Shown: positions 4,883 to 13,609 of the stretch, one piece after another | Position numbering within the stretch: the stretch's first letter is position 1 | Layout of the letters: every line of letters starts with the position of its first letter | Made by a program: the position numbers and the translations under genes | The notes under the pieces: model-generated | The model's input: the letters and a program-made list of their open reading frames with translations, nothing else | Told to the model about the DNA's origin: nothing | The model's database searches: none | Source: an uncultured Ruminococcus sp. | Lineage (GTDB): Bacteria > Bacillota > Clostridia > Oscillospirales > Acutalibacteraceae | NCBI GenBank assembly: GCA_902773065.1 | Contig: CACYDD010000282.1 | Coordinates: 1 to 17,160, forward strand | DNA length: 17,160 nucleotides | Reading direction: 5' to 3'

Positions 4883-7102
4883 CTTAATGACTCTTTTGCT
4901 GCCGAAGTAGGTGGCGAGGAAGTAGAGGATGTAGACAACAGCGATGATGACAACAGTGATGGCACAGGAGGTGACAAAGAGGGTAGTATCGAAATAACGT
5001 CCGACATATTGAATGACAAATGCGATTGCAAAAACGGAGTGGAGAATGGCAAGGAGCATTGGGGCCATAAAGAAGGTGAGAATCTGCTTGAACAGTGTTT
5101 TATTGATCATGCCCTCATCACAGCCAAGTTTGCGGAGGATCAGATAGTTCTGCTTGTTGTCGGCATTGTCGCTGAGCTGTCTGATAGCAAGGAGGGCAGT
5201 TCCGGCAAGGAGGAATACGATTCCGATATACATGGCAAGAAAAACCAGAACTGTATTGCTGTTGACCATTGCATCTGCATAGATGCCCTTTGAATTGGCA
5301 ATGTAGATATTGGTTTTATTTTCCTGTACCAGATTCTGATACCATTTGTAAGCTTCGGGTTCTTCTCCCTCGCCGGTATAGACGAGATTGCCGTTTTCAC
5401 CTTGCATATACCAGAACAGCGGATTGAAGACATCATCGATCTCTTTTCTTGTTTTGCCGCTGTCATAGTTATAGGTAGCGGCCATGATACCGAATATATA
5501 ATCATCAACAGAGAACTTGATACTGTCGGGAACGACCCACAGACCTGTTTCATCAGCCTCCATACTGATCTGAGCGAAGCCCCATACGGTCTTATCATAT
5601 TTCGGTTTTAGTGTTTTGCCCTTTACTTTTATCGTTTTGTCTCTGCTGAGCATGGTATCGCCGTAGCTCATAAATTCACTGCTGCTGGCAACAAAAGCAT
5701 ATTCATCATCATTTAATTCGATTTTCGGATTGCCGTATATTTCCGCAAGCTTATTATATTCGCTCAGGTTGAATACAGAGAGATAAGCATTTTTAAAATA
5801 AGAATCTCTGTTTTCGGCATAGCTTGCATCTTTCTTATCAAGACCAACAAATTCCACTGCATATCTGTCACGTACATCTTCATCGAAATACTCCAGCAGT
5901 GTATAGTCTGTCGGCATATATTTTTCAGCCTGACAGTGATCCTTTAAAAGACTCATATCATAGCCGGCTTTTTTGTAGTCACTGTAGATATCGTGGATCG
6001 TGATTTCAGGCTTTGTTTCAACAGCCTCTTCCGGCTCAACAGGATCTCCGTTTTCGTCTGTATCGATCGTGACCGGATTACCTGTATAAGCTGTTGAGAT
6101 ACATAATTCGATCGGTGCAGTCAGATTCAGCTGAGCATTCATGGCATAGGTCAAGGAAACGCTGACTGACAGCATGGTGACGGTGATAAACAGCATCAGA
6201 CAGATCAGTCCCATACTGAGCGCAGTCGTATGCAGCTTGCTTCCGATCTGCTTGATGATGAACATATTCGTTCCCTTGAAGTATGCTTTTTTCCATACTG
6301 ACGAAATCGCCATGATCACACCGGAAACTGACCAGAAGATCAGGAATGTGCAGACAGTACCAATGAGGACTTTCGGAGGAAGCTCAGTAAAAATACTTTC
6401 CCCATGCAGAAGATCGCCTGCTTCAAATGCGAAATAGTGGTATATATAAACAAGACCTGCACATCCGAGAAGGAAACCGATGATGGAAATAACAGGGTTT
6501 GTTACCTTTTCGCTTTTCTGCTTGTGTTCCGCTTTCAGAAGATTAATGAGTCTGTATCTTGAAATAATGATCGTATTGAAGATAATGGAAGCGAAATACA
6601 TGATGGCAAAATAGATCCATGTTTTATAAAATGCTTCAAGAGAAAAGACGAAGGTGAATTTTTCTACATTTGCTTCAAACATTTTTGCCATAACGATCGT
6701 CATGAACTGGGAAAGGAAGATACCGACAACCAGACCGATGACAAGAGAGAGCAGACCAACAAAGATTGTTTCCATCAGCAGGATCAGGGAAATTCTGAAT
6801 TTGCTCATTCCGAGCGTCATATACAGACCGAACTCTTTTTTTCTCCGCTTGATCAGAAACTGGTTTGCATAAACGATCAGTATGCCGAGAACCACCGCAA
6901 CAAAAACCGAAACGTATCCGAGAACCATACCGAGGTTTTTGATCAGTTCTGTTGCATCGTTATTTAATGTCAGAACAGCTTTCTGAGAGTCAAGGGAGTT
7001 GAACATATAGAAGATTGAAACGCCGAGAACAAGTGTCAGGAAATATATGAGATAATCCTTAATGGAACGGCGCATATTGCGAAAAGCAAGTTTAAACAAC
7101 AT
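4880..7102 (-). CDS. BceB-like ABC transporter permease (FtsX family)
   Basis: Integral membrane permease of 740 residues. It has four hydrophobic segments near 17-35, 58-80, 105-130 and 158-180, more at about 203-223, 245-265 and 290-318, then an external domain of roughly 300 residues (about 320-615) and three C-terminal helices. This ten-helix layout and FtsX motifs such as KRRKKEFGLYMTLGMSK (about 84-100) match BceB/YxdM permeases, which sense and detoxify peptide antibiotics. BceB's external domain is about 200 residues, so this one is larger. ATG at 7102 is set by GGAGGTGA upstream and overlaps the ATPase stop by 11 bases; a longer frame starting at 7249 lies inside the ATPase gene. The substrate is unknown. 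Confidence 0.88.
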   Translation of the reverse strand: MLFKLAFRNMRRSIKDYLIYFLTLVLGVSIFYMFNSLDSQKAVLTLNNDATELIKNLGMVLGYVSVFVAVVLGILIVYANQFLIKRRKKEFGLYMTLGMSKFRISLILLMETIFVGLLSLVIGLVVGIFLSQFMTIVMAKMFEANVEKFTFVFSLEAFYKTWIYFAIMYFASIIFNTIIISRYRLINLLKAEHKQKSEKVTNPVISIIGFLLGCAGLVYIYHYFAFEAGDLLHGESIFTELPPKVLIGTVCTFLIFWSVSGVIMAISSVWKKAYFKGTNMFIIKQIGSKLHTTALSMGLICLMLFITVTMLSVSVSLTYAMNAQLNLTAPIELCISTAYTGNPVTIDTDENGDPVEPEEAVETKPEITIHDIYSDYKKAGYDMSLLKDHCQAEKYMPTDYTLLEYFDEDVRDRYAVEFVGLDKKDASYAENRDSYFKNAYLSVFNLSEYNKLAEIYGNPKIELNDDEYAFVASSSEFMSYGDTMLSRDKTIKVKGKTLKPKYDKTVWGFAQISMEADETGLWVVPDSIKFSVDDYIFGIMAATYNYDSGKTRKEIDDVFNPLFWYMQGENGNLVYTGEGEEPEAYKWYQNLVQENKTNIYIANSKGIYADAMVNSNTVLVFLAMYIGIVFLLAGTALLAIRQLSDNADNKQNYLILRKLGCDEGMINKTLFKQILTFFMAPMLLAILHSVFAIAFVIQYVGRYFDTTLFVTSCAITVVIIAVVYILYFLATYFGSKRVIK

Positions 7103-7859
7103 CGTTAAGTTCACCTCCGAGCAGTGTCTGGACATCGATGATTTTCTGGAAGAAATCCTTTCGGGTATCATTGCCTTTGATGATTTCATTAAAGATTTTG
7201 CCGTCCTTGATAAAAATAATACGGTTAGCATAAGAAGCGGTAAAGGCATCGTGAGTTACCATCAGGATCGTTGCACCGAGGTCTTTGTTCAGTGTTTCAA
7301 GTGCTGCAAGAAGATGACGTGCGGAGCGGCTGTCGAGTGCGCCGGTAGGTTCGTCTGCAAGAATCAGCTTCGGGTCGGTAACGATTGCTCTTGCACTTGC
7401 TGTACGCTGTTTTTCGCCGCCCGAGATCTGATAAGGATATTTCTCCAGTATTTTTGTGATATCCAGCTTTTCGGCTGCTACTTTGACTTTTTTATCGATT
7501 TCAGCAGCATTTTCTTTTTTGATCGTCAGAGCCAGTGCGATATTTTCATAGACTGTGAGGGTATCGAGCAGATTGAAATCCTGAAAGATAAAGCCAAGCT
7601 CATCACGACGGAAAGTATTCAGCTGATTGCCTTTCAGCTTTGTAATATCCGTGCCGTTGACAATAATATTTCCTGCCGTTACCCTGTCAATCGTGGAAAT
7701 ACAGTTGAGCAACGTTGTTTTTCCCGAACCGCTTGCACCCATGATGCCCACAAATTCACCCTTTGCCACAGAAAAATTGATCCCGTCCACTGCTTTGGTC
7801 AGATTGTTTTTTGTACCATAGTATTTATCGATTTTCTGAACTTCAAGGATATTCTCCAT
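7092..7859 (-). CDS. BceA-like ABC transporter ATPase
   Basis: A 255-residue ATP-binding subunit, typical length. Walker A GASGSGKTT (41-49), Q-loop FIFQDFN with Q93, signature ISGGEKQ (145-151), Walker B LILADE (165-170) followed by the D-loop region PTGALD, and H-loop VTHD with H203. It belongs to the MacB/LolD/BceA group and pairs with the overlapping FtsX permease. Together they would remove or resist an antimicrobial peptide or move a lipid-linked ligand. ATG at 7859 follows AAAGGAG. The upstream region has a weak promoter and a BceR-type operator (7929-7957), so induction by a response regulator encoded elsewhere is likely. All catalytic motifs are intact. Confidence 0.93.
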   Translation of the reverse strand: MENILEVQKIDKYYGTKNNLTKAVDGINFSVAKGEFVGIMGASGSGKTTLLNCISTIDRVTAGNIIVNGTDITKLKGNQLNTFRRDELGFIFQDFNLLDTLTVYENIALALTIKKENAAEIDKKVKVAAEKLDITKILEKYPYQISGGEKQRTASARAIVTDPKLILADEPTGALDSRSARHLLAALETLNKDLGATILMVTHDAFTASYANRIIFIKDGKIFNEIIKGNDTRKDFFQKIIDVQTLLGGELNDVV

Positions 7860-7891
7860 TTTGCCTCGCTCCTTTGATTTAATATGACTTT

Positions 7892-7957
7892 ATTATACTT
7901 CCTTCTATTCAATTTTACCATAGATTTACCTTACACTAACCTTACAAAAATGTAAGG
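7892..7957 (-). promoter_or_regulatory. BceR-class operator and promoter of the transporter operon
   Basis: CCTTACA (7940-7946), four A's and TGTAAGG (7951-7957) form a perfect 7-4-7 palindrome that fits the BceR consensus TNACA-N4-TGTAA. A third CCTTACA lies at 7929-7935, 11 bp (one turn) from the first. On the minus strand a -10 TATAAT is at 7897-7892 with no good -35, as expected for an activator-dependent promoter. The palindrome centre would lie about 60 bp upstream of the start point. Confidence 0.72.
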
Positions 7958-7975
7958 CAGAGTGCCTCTTCTGTC
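7956..7975. repeat. Dispersed GAGTGCCTC intergenic repeat, copy 1
   Basis: GGCAGAGTGCCTCTTCTGTC matches 17 of 20 bases of the copy at 12926-12945. It overlaps the last bases of the BceR-class operator. It can fold as CAGAG/CTCTT with one broken pair. Confidence 0.5.
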
Positions 7976-7984
7976 TGAGATTAG

Positions 7985-8029
7985 AATAAAAAGTTCCGTA
8001 TACCGCAAATGGATCACAGTATACGGAAC
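7985..8029 (-). terminator. Rho-independent terminator of the MoxR operon
   Basis: Perfect 11-bp stem GTTCCGTATAC (7993-8003) and GTATACGGAAC (8019-8029). On the minus strand it is followed by TTTTTATTC, just after the transglutaminase stop at 8036. Confidence 0.88.
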
Positions 8030-8035
8030 ATTTTG

Positions 8036-10747
8036 TTATTGAAAGCATTTAATGAATCGGAACAGAGGCTTTTTGTACCAGGGAGTTTTTGCATAACATT
8101 CGGTTACGGTTTTGAAGTAAATACTCCTCACAAATTCCGAGTCGCTGTCAGAAGCGTTTGTTTCAGAATAATTGTCCGTTTCCAGTATGCCGATCAATTT
8201 TGAAGCTTCATCATTGCTGATACATTCAACTGCTTCGGAAAGCTTTTGAGCGAAATCTTTTTCCGAGCCGTTGAATTCTGTCAGAAGCCCGGAGAAATGC
8301 AGCAGGGTGATGAGTCTGTCAAAGCTTCTGCGGCAGTCCATAGTGTGCTGTTTGTGTGTGATGATAGTCCATCTCAGCAGTACAGTAACAAATGCGAGTA
8401 TGAATGCTGAAAGCATGAATACTGTCAGCAGTTGTAAATAATCAATCTCGTTGTCGTCACCGCCTGCGGCATTGTTGTTATTATTGGTGCTGTCGCTTGA
8501 AGTATCTCTGAAATGCCAGTCATGCTCCTGCATGATGCGGTTCATTTCTTCTTCGTCATATCCCGGGAAAGAAGCGTTCATGTAGCCCTCCGCGGTGGGG
8601 GTGACATCAACAGGAACCCAGCCGTAGTCCTTCAGAAAGATCTCTGCCCAGGCGTGTGCGTAGTGATCTGTTACATCAGCATGATAGCTCAGAGTGGTGC
8701 TTTTGTCCGAACCGTCTGTTTCATCATCAAAAGTAAACATATCAGGTGTGATCGAATAGCCTGTTACATATCTGGCAGGAATCCCGTACATTCTGTACAT
8801 CAGAACGGCTGTTGAGGCATAATGTACACAGAATCCTCGTCTGTTGTCAAACAGAAAATGCTCAACGGTATTTTTGTTGAACGGAACAGTGCCGGGGGTT
8901 GTAGAATAACGTGTCCGTGTCTGGAGGGTATAAAGAATAAATGTGGTGACTTCATTGACACCTTCAAGGTCATTTTCAGCACATAATTGCGTTAATCGCG
9001 GAAGTTCATCGGCAGGATAATCCGTATAATACTCCTCTGTTTTTTCAATGTAGCTGTCAACAAATTTTTCATAAAACGGGTAGTTCTGCCACTGTCCGCT
9101 CATGTCAATGGAGGACTGATAATGATAGGTATTATAGTAGGGTTCGGTTGTTTCATCCTCAATCGTGCCGATGGTTCCTCTGAATTTCTGACCGGAATAA
9201 TAGGGCATCAGTGCTGTATGGATCTGATTTCCGGTGGGCTTGATATATAGTGTGTTGGATTTTTGGGCAAGTGAAGTATCATCATCCCGAACGCCGAAAG
9301 CAGAATAGATGGGTGTCAGCAGATCGGAATAATTCATGTTGCTCAATATGGTGGGGCGGTTTTTTAACTCTCCTAAATCTTTATAATAAACCCAATAGCT
9401 CGGTGCATTTCCTGTACTGTACCAGTAGTTCGGGTCATCATCGGATAATCCGTCGGCTTTGTTTTCTTCGGCTGTGATAGTGTCGGAATCGTAAAGCCGG
9501 ATGGTATTCGTTTCCTCTCCGGATGTATCTACCTGAAACTGCCGTCCTCTTACATCATAGCCTGTGATCGTATCATTGGCTTCAATTCTGTAAAATTCCT
9601 TTACTTTGATACCGGTTTCTTTTTTGAGAAACGCGGAAAGCTGATCGTAATATTCGTCATTGACCTGATTGATCACTTCATTGATAAACGGCTCACGGTA
9701 ATAAAACATCGGATAGGTAAATGACATCAGTTTCTCTGTATCAGGATCATAATAATCCAGGTCGGTATCTTCATAGATCGGATAATAGGCATTATCCCAT
9801 GAATCACCAAGATACTCACCGCCGTTGAAGCCGACGAGGTATAGTTTTTCCTGCGGAATTTCGCCTGTTTCGGCTTCAAACATTTTTTCGCCCGTCTGCC
9901 GGAGATTTCCGCGGCTGATATTGCCGTTAATGACACTGCCTTCAAGACTGCCGGTCAGATCATTCATAAAATCCTGAATATAGCCGTCAGCCTGATAAAC
10001 ACTGCTGTACAGTTCATCCTCAAAGATGTTCTGTGCAATAACGGCAGGGATGAATGAAAGGAGCAGTATAGCGGCTGTGGTGAGTACGCTTGCAGAGGCA
10101 GTTTTGGCTCTGTTTTTTGCACGGAAACGGTTTCCCTGACGGGTATCTGTCATATTCAGGACATAAAAGCCAAACTGGAAAATAATGGTCAGGATGATCG
10201 AAAAAAGATCAGGTTTGATATTGATCAGCGGACCAAAAATAACGATTGCAGCCGCGATCAGAAACAGTACAGTATGACTACGCAGGACGAATTCCATTGA
10301 AAAAAGAACCAGTACCGCCATACCAATGAAAATGGGAAACAGAAGCACCTCCGCACCCGAATTTGCGAATCCTGCGGTACTTCCGGAATAGCTGTATATG
10401 GAGAAGGCTTGTGAAAGATTGCTCCATATAGGGAGAATCAACAGTACTGAAAGGACACAGAATCCTATCACGATTGGCACGAACAGTTTGTTTTTGTGTA
10501 TGTAAATATACCAGAGAGCAGCACTTAATACGTCTACTGCAGCAACAAGAAGGTAAAACAGAAATTGGTAGTCTGCTGTAAAGAAGCCCGAAAACGGGAG
10601 CATAATGCCTGAAAGGCCCAGAAGATAGAGTATCAGAAGAATGGGGGAACTGTCGGGCATTTTTCTTTGTTTTTCATCTTCACGTTTTTGCTCTTTGGTA
10701 ATGAATTTTCTTTTTGCACGGATCTTTATGCTTTTGATGATGCTCAC
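8036..10747 (-). CDS. Transmembrane transglutaminase-like protein (TgpA type)
   Basis: A 903-residue membrane protein. A basic cytosolic N-terminus is followed by about seven hydrophobic segments (36-240), an external region of some 520 residues, one helix near 770-793 and a cytosolic C-terminus. The external transglutaminase core is complete: C640 in RRGFCVHYAS, H698 in HAHAWAEIF-type context (YAHAWAEIF) and D714 in VPVDVTP. A low-complexity linker (SSDSTNNNNNAAGGDD) precedes the last helix. Such proteins occur with MoxR and DUF58, as here, and may cleave or cross-link cell-surface proteins. The GTG at 10747 overlaps the ribosome binding site AGGAGG (10752-10747), so the real start may be a few codons later, at an ATC, or at M30. 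Annotated from GTG for lack of a better canonical choice. Confidence 0.88.
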   Translation of the reverse strand: MSIIKSIKIRAKRKFITKEQKREDEKQRKMPDSSPILLILYLLGLSGIMLPFSGFFTADYQFLFYLLVAAVDVLSAALWYIYIHKNKLFVPIVIGFCVLSVLLILPIWSNLSQAFSIYSYSGSTAGFANSGAEVLLFPIFIGMAVLVLFSMEFVLRSHTVLFLIAAAIVIFGPLINIKPDLFSIILTIIFQFGFYVLNMTDTRQGNRFRAKNRAKTASASVLTTAAILLLSFIPAVIAQNIFEDELYSSVYQADGYIQDFMNDLTGSLEGSVINGNISRGNLRQTGEKMFEAETGEIPQEKLYLVGFNGGEYLGDSWDNAYYPIYEDTDLDYYDPDTEKLMSFTYPMFYYREPFINEVINQVNDEYYDQLSAFLKKETGIKVKEFYRIEANDTITGYDVRGRQFQVDTSGEETNTIRLYDSDTITAEENKADGLSDDDPNYWYSTGNAPSYWVYYKDLGELKNRPTILSNMNYSDLLTPIYSAFGVRDDDTSLAQKSNTLYIKPTGNQIHTALMPYYSGQKFRGTIGTIEDETTEPYYNTYHYQSSIDMSGQWQNYPFYEKFVDSYIEKTEEYYTDYPADELPRLTQLCAENDLEGVNEVTTFILYTLQTRTRYSTTPGTVPFNKNTVEHFLFDNRRGFCVHYASTAVLMYRMYGIPARYVTGYSITPDMFTFDDETDGSDKSTTLSYHADVTDHYAHAWAEIFLKDYGWVPVDVTPTAEGYMNASFPGYDEEEMNRIMQEHDWHFRDTSSDSTNNNNNAAGGDDNEIDYLQLLTVFMLSAFILAFVTVLLRWTIITHKQHTMDCRRSFDRLITLLHFSGLLTEFNGSEKDFAQKLSEAVECISNDEASKLIGILETDNYSETNASDSDSEFVRSIYFKTVTECYAKTPWYKKPLFRFIKCFQ

Positions 10748-10753
10748 CTCCTG

Positions 10754-11848
10754 TTATCTGAGGTCAAATATATTGTTGACAATCTCATGTTCGGTAATTT
10801 CCTTGTTGAAGCTGTAAATACAGTTGTTGTTGAAATACCATTCAAGCTTTGTATTGATGATCATACCATTGTCGCCCAGACTGCCGCGGAACATTCTGAA
10901 TTCTTCGGAATTACATATGGTATTTGTTTTGTAAAGCTCGGAGATCAGTTCTTCGGTCTTATCTGCCTCGGAAATTTGTATTGTTCTGATACCGCCCTTG
11001 TCTTTGTCATAAAAATGCACTCTTATGATCACATCATTTTGCAGGATCGTATGAAGAACAGAGCCGATGATCTCATAAAATGAGTCAAGCACATCGGTTT
11101 TGAGCGGTGTGTCCGAAGAAGTATCGAGCAGAAGGTCAAAGATAAAATCATTTTCCTTCTGATATTCCTTGATCCAGAGTTTTTCGGTTCTGGCACTGTA
11201 ATTTCTGTGAAGGTGGCGTGTCAGGTCGCCGGGGCGGTATTCACGCACAAGGCGAATTTCGCTGTGGTCATCTCCGCTGACATCCGAAGAGCTTTCTGCA
11301 ACAGGCTCATTGGTATAAGAGCCGAACGGCGGCATGATAATGTGCATATCTTTGGGCTGAGGCAGTACCAGAATTTCCCCTTTGGCATTTTTCAGCCTTT
11401 TGGAGCTTGAAAACAGCATCAGATAATCAAATGCCCGGATCCGTGTCAGTTCAATATCGACAATGCCGCAGTAAGGGGCAGTAAAATAAAACTCCGAAAG
11501 ATTTTCCTCGTTATATTTCTTTCCCGAAGCACTGCCGTTGAGACGTTTTCTTGATTTGTGCTTTTGAGTGCGGTATTTCATGAAAAAATTCAGCCTGAAC
11601 CGATTAACAGGAAGATATCCCTTGTTTTGTGCATGAATGAGAAATGCCGTTTCGGTGTTTTTGTATGTCACATTTTTCTGTGCAGGAATATCCGCACTGA
11701 TATTGTGCCGCATGACTCTCGAAATGACAAACGAAAGCACCATAAATATAATACCGCAGATAATCGCCGCCATCATGGGAGCGTGTTGGTTCATGCCGCC
11801 GAAATACCATGTTGCAGCGATAATCAGCAGTGCAATGATTTTCTTCAT
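10754..11848 (-). CDS. DUF58 domain protein
   Basis: A 364-residue protein with two N-terminal membrane helices (about 3-17 and 24-44) and a cytosolic DUF58 domain. The diagnostic segment (198-230) reads IRLVREYRPGDLTRHLHRNYSAR, then LWIKEYQKE. Most DUF58 proteins have IHWK where this one has LHRN. The C-terminal part (232-364) resembles a von Willebrand A-like fold beginning FDLLLDTSSD. DUF58 proteins pair with MoxR ATPases and are thought to be part of a chaperone-like complex at the membrane; the biochemical role is not settled. The ATG overlaps the MoxR stop by four bases (ATGA), showing translational coupling. The transglutaminase follows after six bases. Confidence 0.88.
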   Translation of the reverse strand: MKKIIALLIIAATWYFGGMNQHAPMMAAIICGIIFMVLSFVISRVMRHNISADIPAQKNVTYKNTETAFLIHAQNKGYLPVNRFRLNFFMKYRTQKHKSRKRLNGSASGKKYNEENLSEFYFTAPYCGIVDIELTRIRAFDYLMLFSSSKRLKNAKGEILVLPQPKDMHIIMPPFGSYTNEPVAESSSDVSGDDHSEIRLVREYRPGDLTRHLHRNYSARTEKLWIKEYQKENDFIFDLLLDTSSDTPLKTDVLDSFYEIIGSVLHTILQNDVIIRVHFYDKDKGGIRTIQISEADKTEELISELYKTNTICNSEEFRMFRGSLGDNGMIINTKLEWYFNNNCIYSFNKEITEHEIVNNIFDLR

Positions 11849-12795
11849 TTTTTTGCTCCCATATAAGGCAGTTCGACGGTTTTGGTAATGCTGTCGATAA
11901 TTTCCGACTTGCCGATCTTACCCATTTTTGCAGAAGAGCTTGCAATAATACGGTGCGACAAAACATAGGGAAGTTGTGTCTGTACATCGCTTGGTATCAC
12001 AAACTGACGTCCCCTCAGCCATGCTGCTGACTTGGCAGTCTTAACAAGTGCGATCGTTGCACGGGGACTTGCCCCCCTCTCTATGTACGGATGATTTCTT
12101 GTTGCACTGACAATCTGAAGAATATACTTATAAACCTCATCCTTGATATAGATATTATTGATATCATCCTGCATATCAACAAGTGTTGCGGCATCCAGTA
12201 CAGGTGTAACTGTCTGTACTCTTGAACCTTTGCCTGCTGACTTTGCAATTTCCAGCTCACTGTTAAAATCAGGGTAGCCCAGTGACAGCGTGATCATAAA
12301 TCTGTCGATCTGTGCTTCGGGCAGCATTTGTGTACCGCTCGTACCGGACGGATTCTGTGTTGCAATAACAAGAAAAGGTTCAGGGACGGTTCGTGTCGTA
12401 CCCTCAACGGAAACCCTGCGTTCTTCCATTACTTCCAGCAATGCAGACTGTGTTTTCGGTGAGGTACGGTTGATCTCATCCGCTAAAAGCAGATTGCAGA
12501 ATACGCTTCCTTCCTGAAAAACAAATTTATCCTCATCTCGTCTGTATACCGAAAAGCCTGTCAGGTCGGACGGCATAACATCGGGTGTAAATTGTACTCT
12601 TTTACATTCCAGTCCCATTGCAGCAGAAAACGCAGATGCAAGCGTTGTTTTTCCCACACCGGGAATATCTTCCAGCAGTACATGACCGTTTGCCAGAAAA
12701 GCAGTCATGATCTCAAATATTTCGTTTTCTTTGCCAAGTACGGCTTTATTCACTTCTCTTAAAACAGCATTCGCCTTATCTACGTGCTCAAACAA
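11845..12795 (-). CDS. MoxR-family AAA+ ATPase
   Basis: A 316-residue AAA+ ATPase, normal MoxR length. Walker A IPGVGKTT (44-51), Walker B LLLADEIN (102-109), then the MoxR-specific TSPKTQSALLEVMEERRVSVEG segment. Sensor 1 is in the IATQNP segment and the lid domain starts with the ERGASPRATIAL motif, also typical. MoxR proteins act as chaperones for metal or cofactor insertion or for assembling partner complexes; here the partners would be the DUF58 and transglutaminase membrane proteins downstream. The start is TTG at 12795, with AAAGGGGG 8 bases upstream. The promoter is at 12892-12920. First gene of the three-gene operon. Confidence 0.93.
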   Translation of the reverse strand: MFEHVDKANAVLREVNKAVLGKENEIFEIMTAFLANGHVLLEDIPGVGKTTLASAFSAAMGLECKRVQFTPDVMPSDLTGFSVYRRDEDKFVFQEGSVFCNLLLADEINRTSPKTQSALLEVMEERRVSVEGTTRTVPEPFLVIATQNPSGTSGTQMLPEAQIDRFMITLSLGYPDFNSELEIAKSAGKGSRVQTVTPVLDAATLVDMQDDINNIYIKDEVYKYILQIVSATRNHPYIERGASPRATIALVKTAKSAAWLRGRQFVIPSDVQTQLPYVLSHRIIASSSAKMGKIGKSEIIDSITKTVELPYMGAKK

Positions 12796-12811
12796 AAAAA
12801 CAACCCCCTTT

Positions 12812-12840
12812 TATAATGCATAATTCATAATGCATAATGA
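12812..12840. repeat. AT-rich intergenic repeat (CATAATG type)
   Basis: TAATGCATAATTCATAATGC and following bases are the reverse-complement relative of the run at 682-704. It lies between the MoxR promoter and start codon, so it is transcribed in the 5' leader. Confidence 0.5.
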
Positions 12841-12891
12841 GTGGCAAGGAGAAATAACTCCACACTACAAAAAACTAAAATTACACTAACT

Positions 12892-12924
12892 ATTATAATA
12901 CAATAAAACTGTTCTGTAAACAGT
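12892..12924 (-). promoter_or_regulatory. Promoter of the MoxR operon with palindrome
   Basis: Minus-strand -35 TTTACA (12920-12915), a 17-base spacer and -10 TATAAT (12897-12892). The palindrome ACTGTT-N5-AACAGT (12908-12924) overlaps the -35 and may be an operator. No regulator is encoded beside it. Confidence 0.7.
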
Positions 12925-12925
12925 C

Positions 12926-12945
12926 GGCGGAGTGCCTCCGCTGTC
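12926..12945. repeat. Dispersed GAGTGCCTC intergenic repeat, copy 2
   Basis: GGCGGAGTGCCTCCGCTGTC folds as a 6-3-6 hairpin (GCGGAG/CTCCGC, 12927-12941) and matches 17 of 20 bases of 7956-7975. The rest of 12946-13044 has no gene or strong terminator. Confidence 0.5.
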
Positions 12946-13044
12946 AATTTCGCACTCAAGTTTTAAAAAAACATAGATTTATTGCCGCACCATAAAGTCC
13001 CAGAAAAATTTTACCAACTTATTGTATTACATATCCAAATGAAA

Positions 13045-13521
13045 TTATCTGATAATATCAGCGAATTCAAATTTGATGACTTTGGCTAAATCGTCGGGGG
13101 TAAGTTCGATCTGAAAGCCGATTTTTCCGCCGCTGCAAAAGATCGTATTACATTCTTTGGCGGAGGAGTGAATGGTTGTTCTGAAAAATTTTTTCATGCC
13201 GATAGGGGAGCATCCTCCGTGAATATATCCTGTGAGGGGAAGAAGCTCTTTTGATTTCAGCATAGCAACGGATTTTTCACCGACTGCCGCCGCTGCTTTT
13301 TTCAGGTCAAGTTCTTCTGCCACAGGCACAAGAAATACATAGTGATTTCCGCTTTTTGCCACTGTTACCAGTGTTTTGAATACCTGAGCGGGATTTTCTC
13401 CCAGTGCTTCTGCGACTTCCACACCTGCTACAGCACCGCTGTCAGTGTAATAATGTTCCTTGTATGGAATTTTCATGCTATCCAGTTTACGCATGGCATT
13501 TGTTTTGTTATCTTTTCCCAT
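13045..13521 (-). CDS. ybaK: YbaK-type aminoacyl-tRNA deacylase
   Basis: A 158-residue protein of the YbaK/ProX editing family, normal length. YbaK hydrolyses Cys-tRNA(Pro) that prolyl-tRNA synthetase makes by mistake; it acts in the cytosol in trans. Seen are the conserved lysine K49 in QVFKTLV, the GGCSPIG loop (102-108) and the HSSAKECNTIFCSGGKIGFQIELTPDDL C-terminal pattern split by a glycine-rich turn. ATG at 13521 is preceded by CGGAG about 8 bases upstream, and a -10 TATAAT lies on the minus strand near 13550-13545. A single gene, divergent from the GntR operon. No clear terminator was found after its stop. Confidence 0.92.
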   Translation of the reverse strand: MGKDNKTNAMRKLDSMKIPYKEHYYTDSGAVAGVEVAEALGENPAQVFKTLVTVAKSGNHYVFLVPVAEELDLKKAAAAVGEKSVAMLKSKELLPLTGYIHGGCSPIGMKKFFRTTIHSSAKECNTIFCSGGKIGFQIELTPDDLAKVIKFEFADIIR

Positions 13522-13609
13522 TTTATCAACTCCGAAATCCTTACATTATAATATATAAATATGATTGATTGAATTATATCACCACCATCTATATATGTCA
13601 ATGTTAGCA

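Noticed and set aside
5140..5598. A 152-residue minus-strand frame inside the permease gene
   Set aside because: Same strand but a shifted frame of the BceB-like gene; its composition is not protein-like and the permease frame is continuous.
7062..7877. A 271-residue open frame on the plus strand
   Set aside because: It lies antisense to the BceA-like ATPase, which has all ABC motifs; the plus-strand product is cysteine-rich with no domain.
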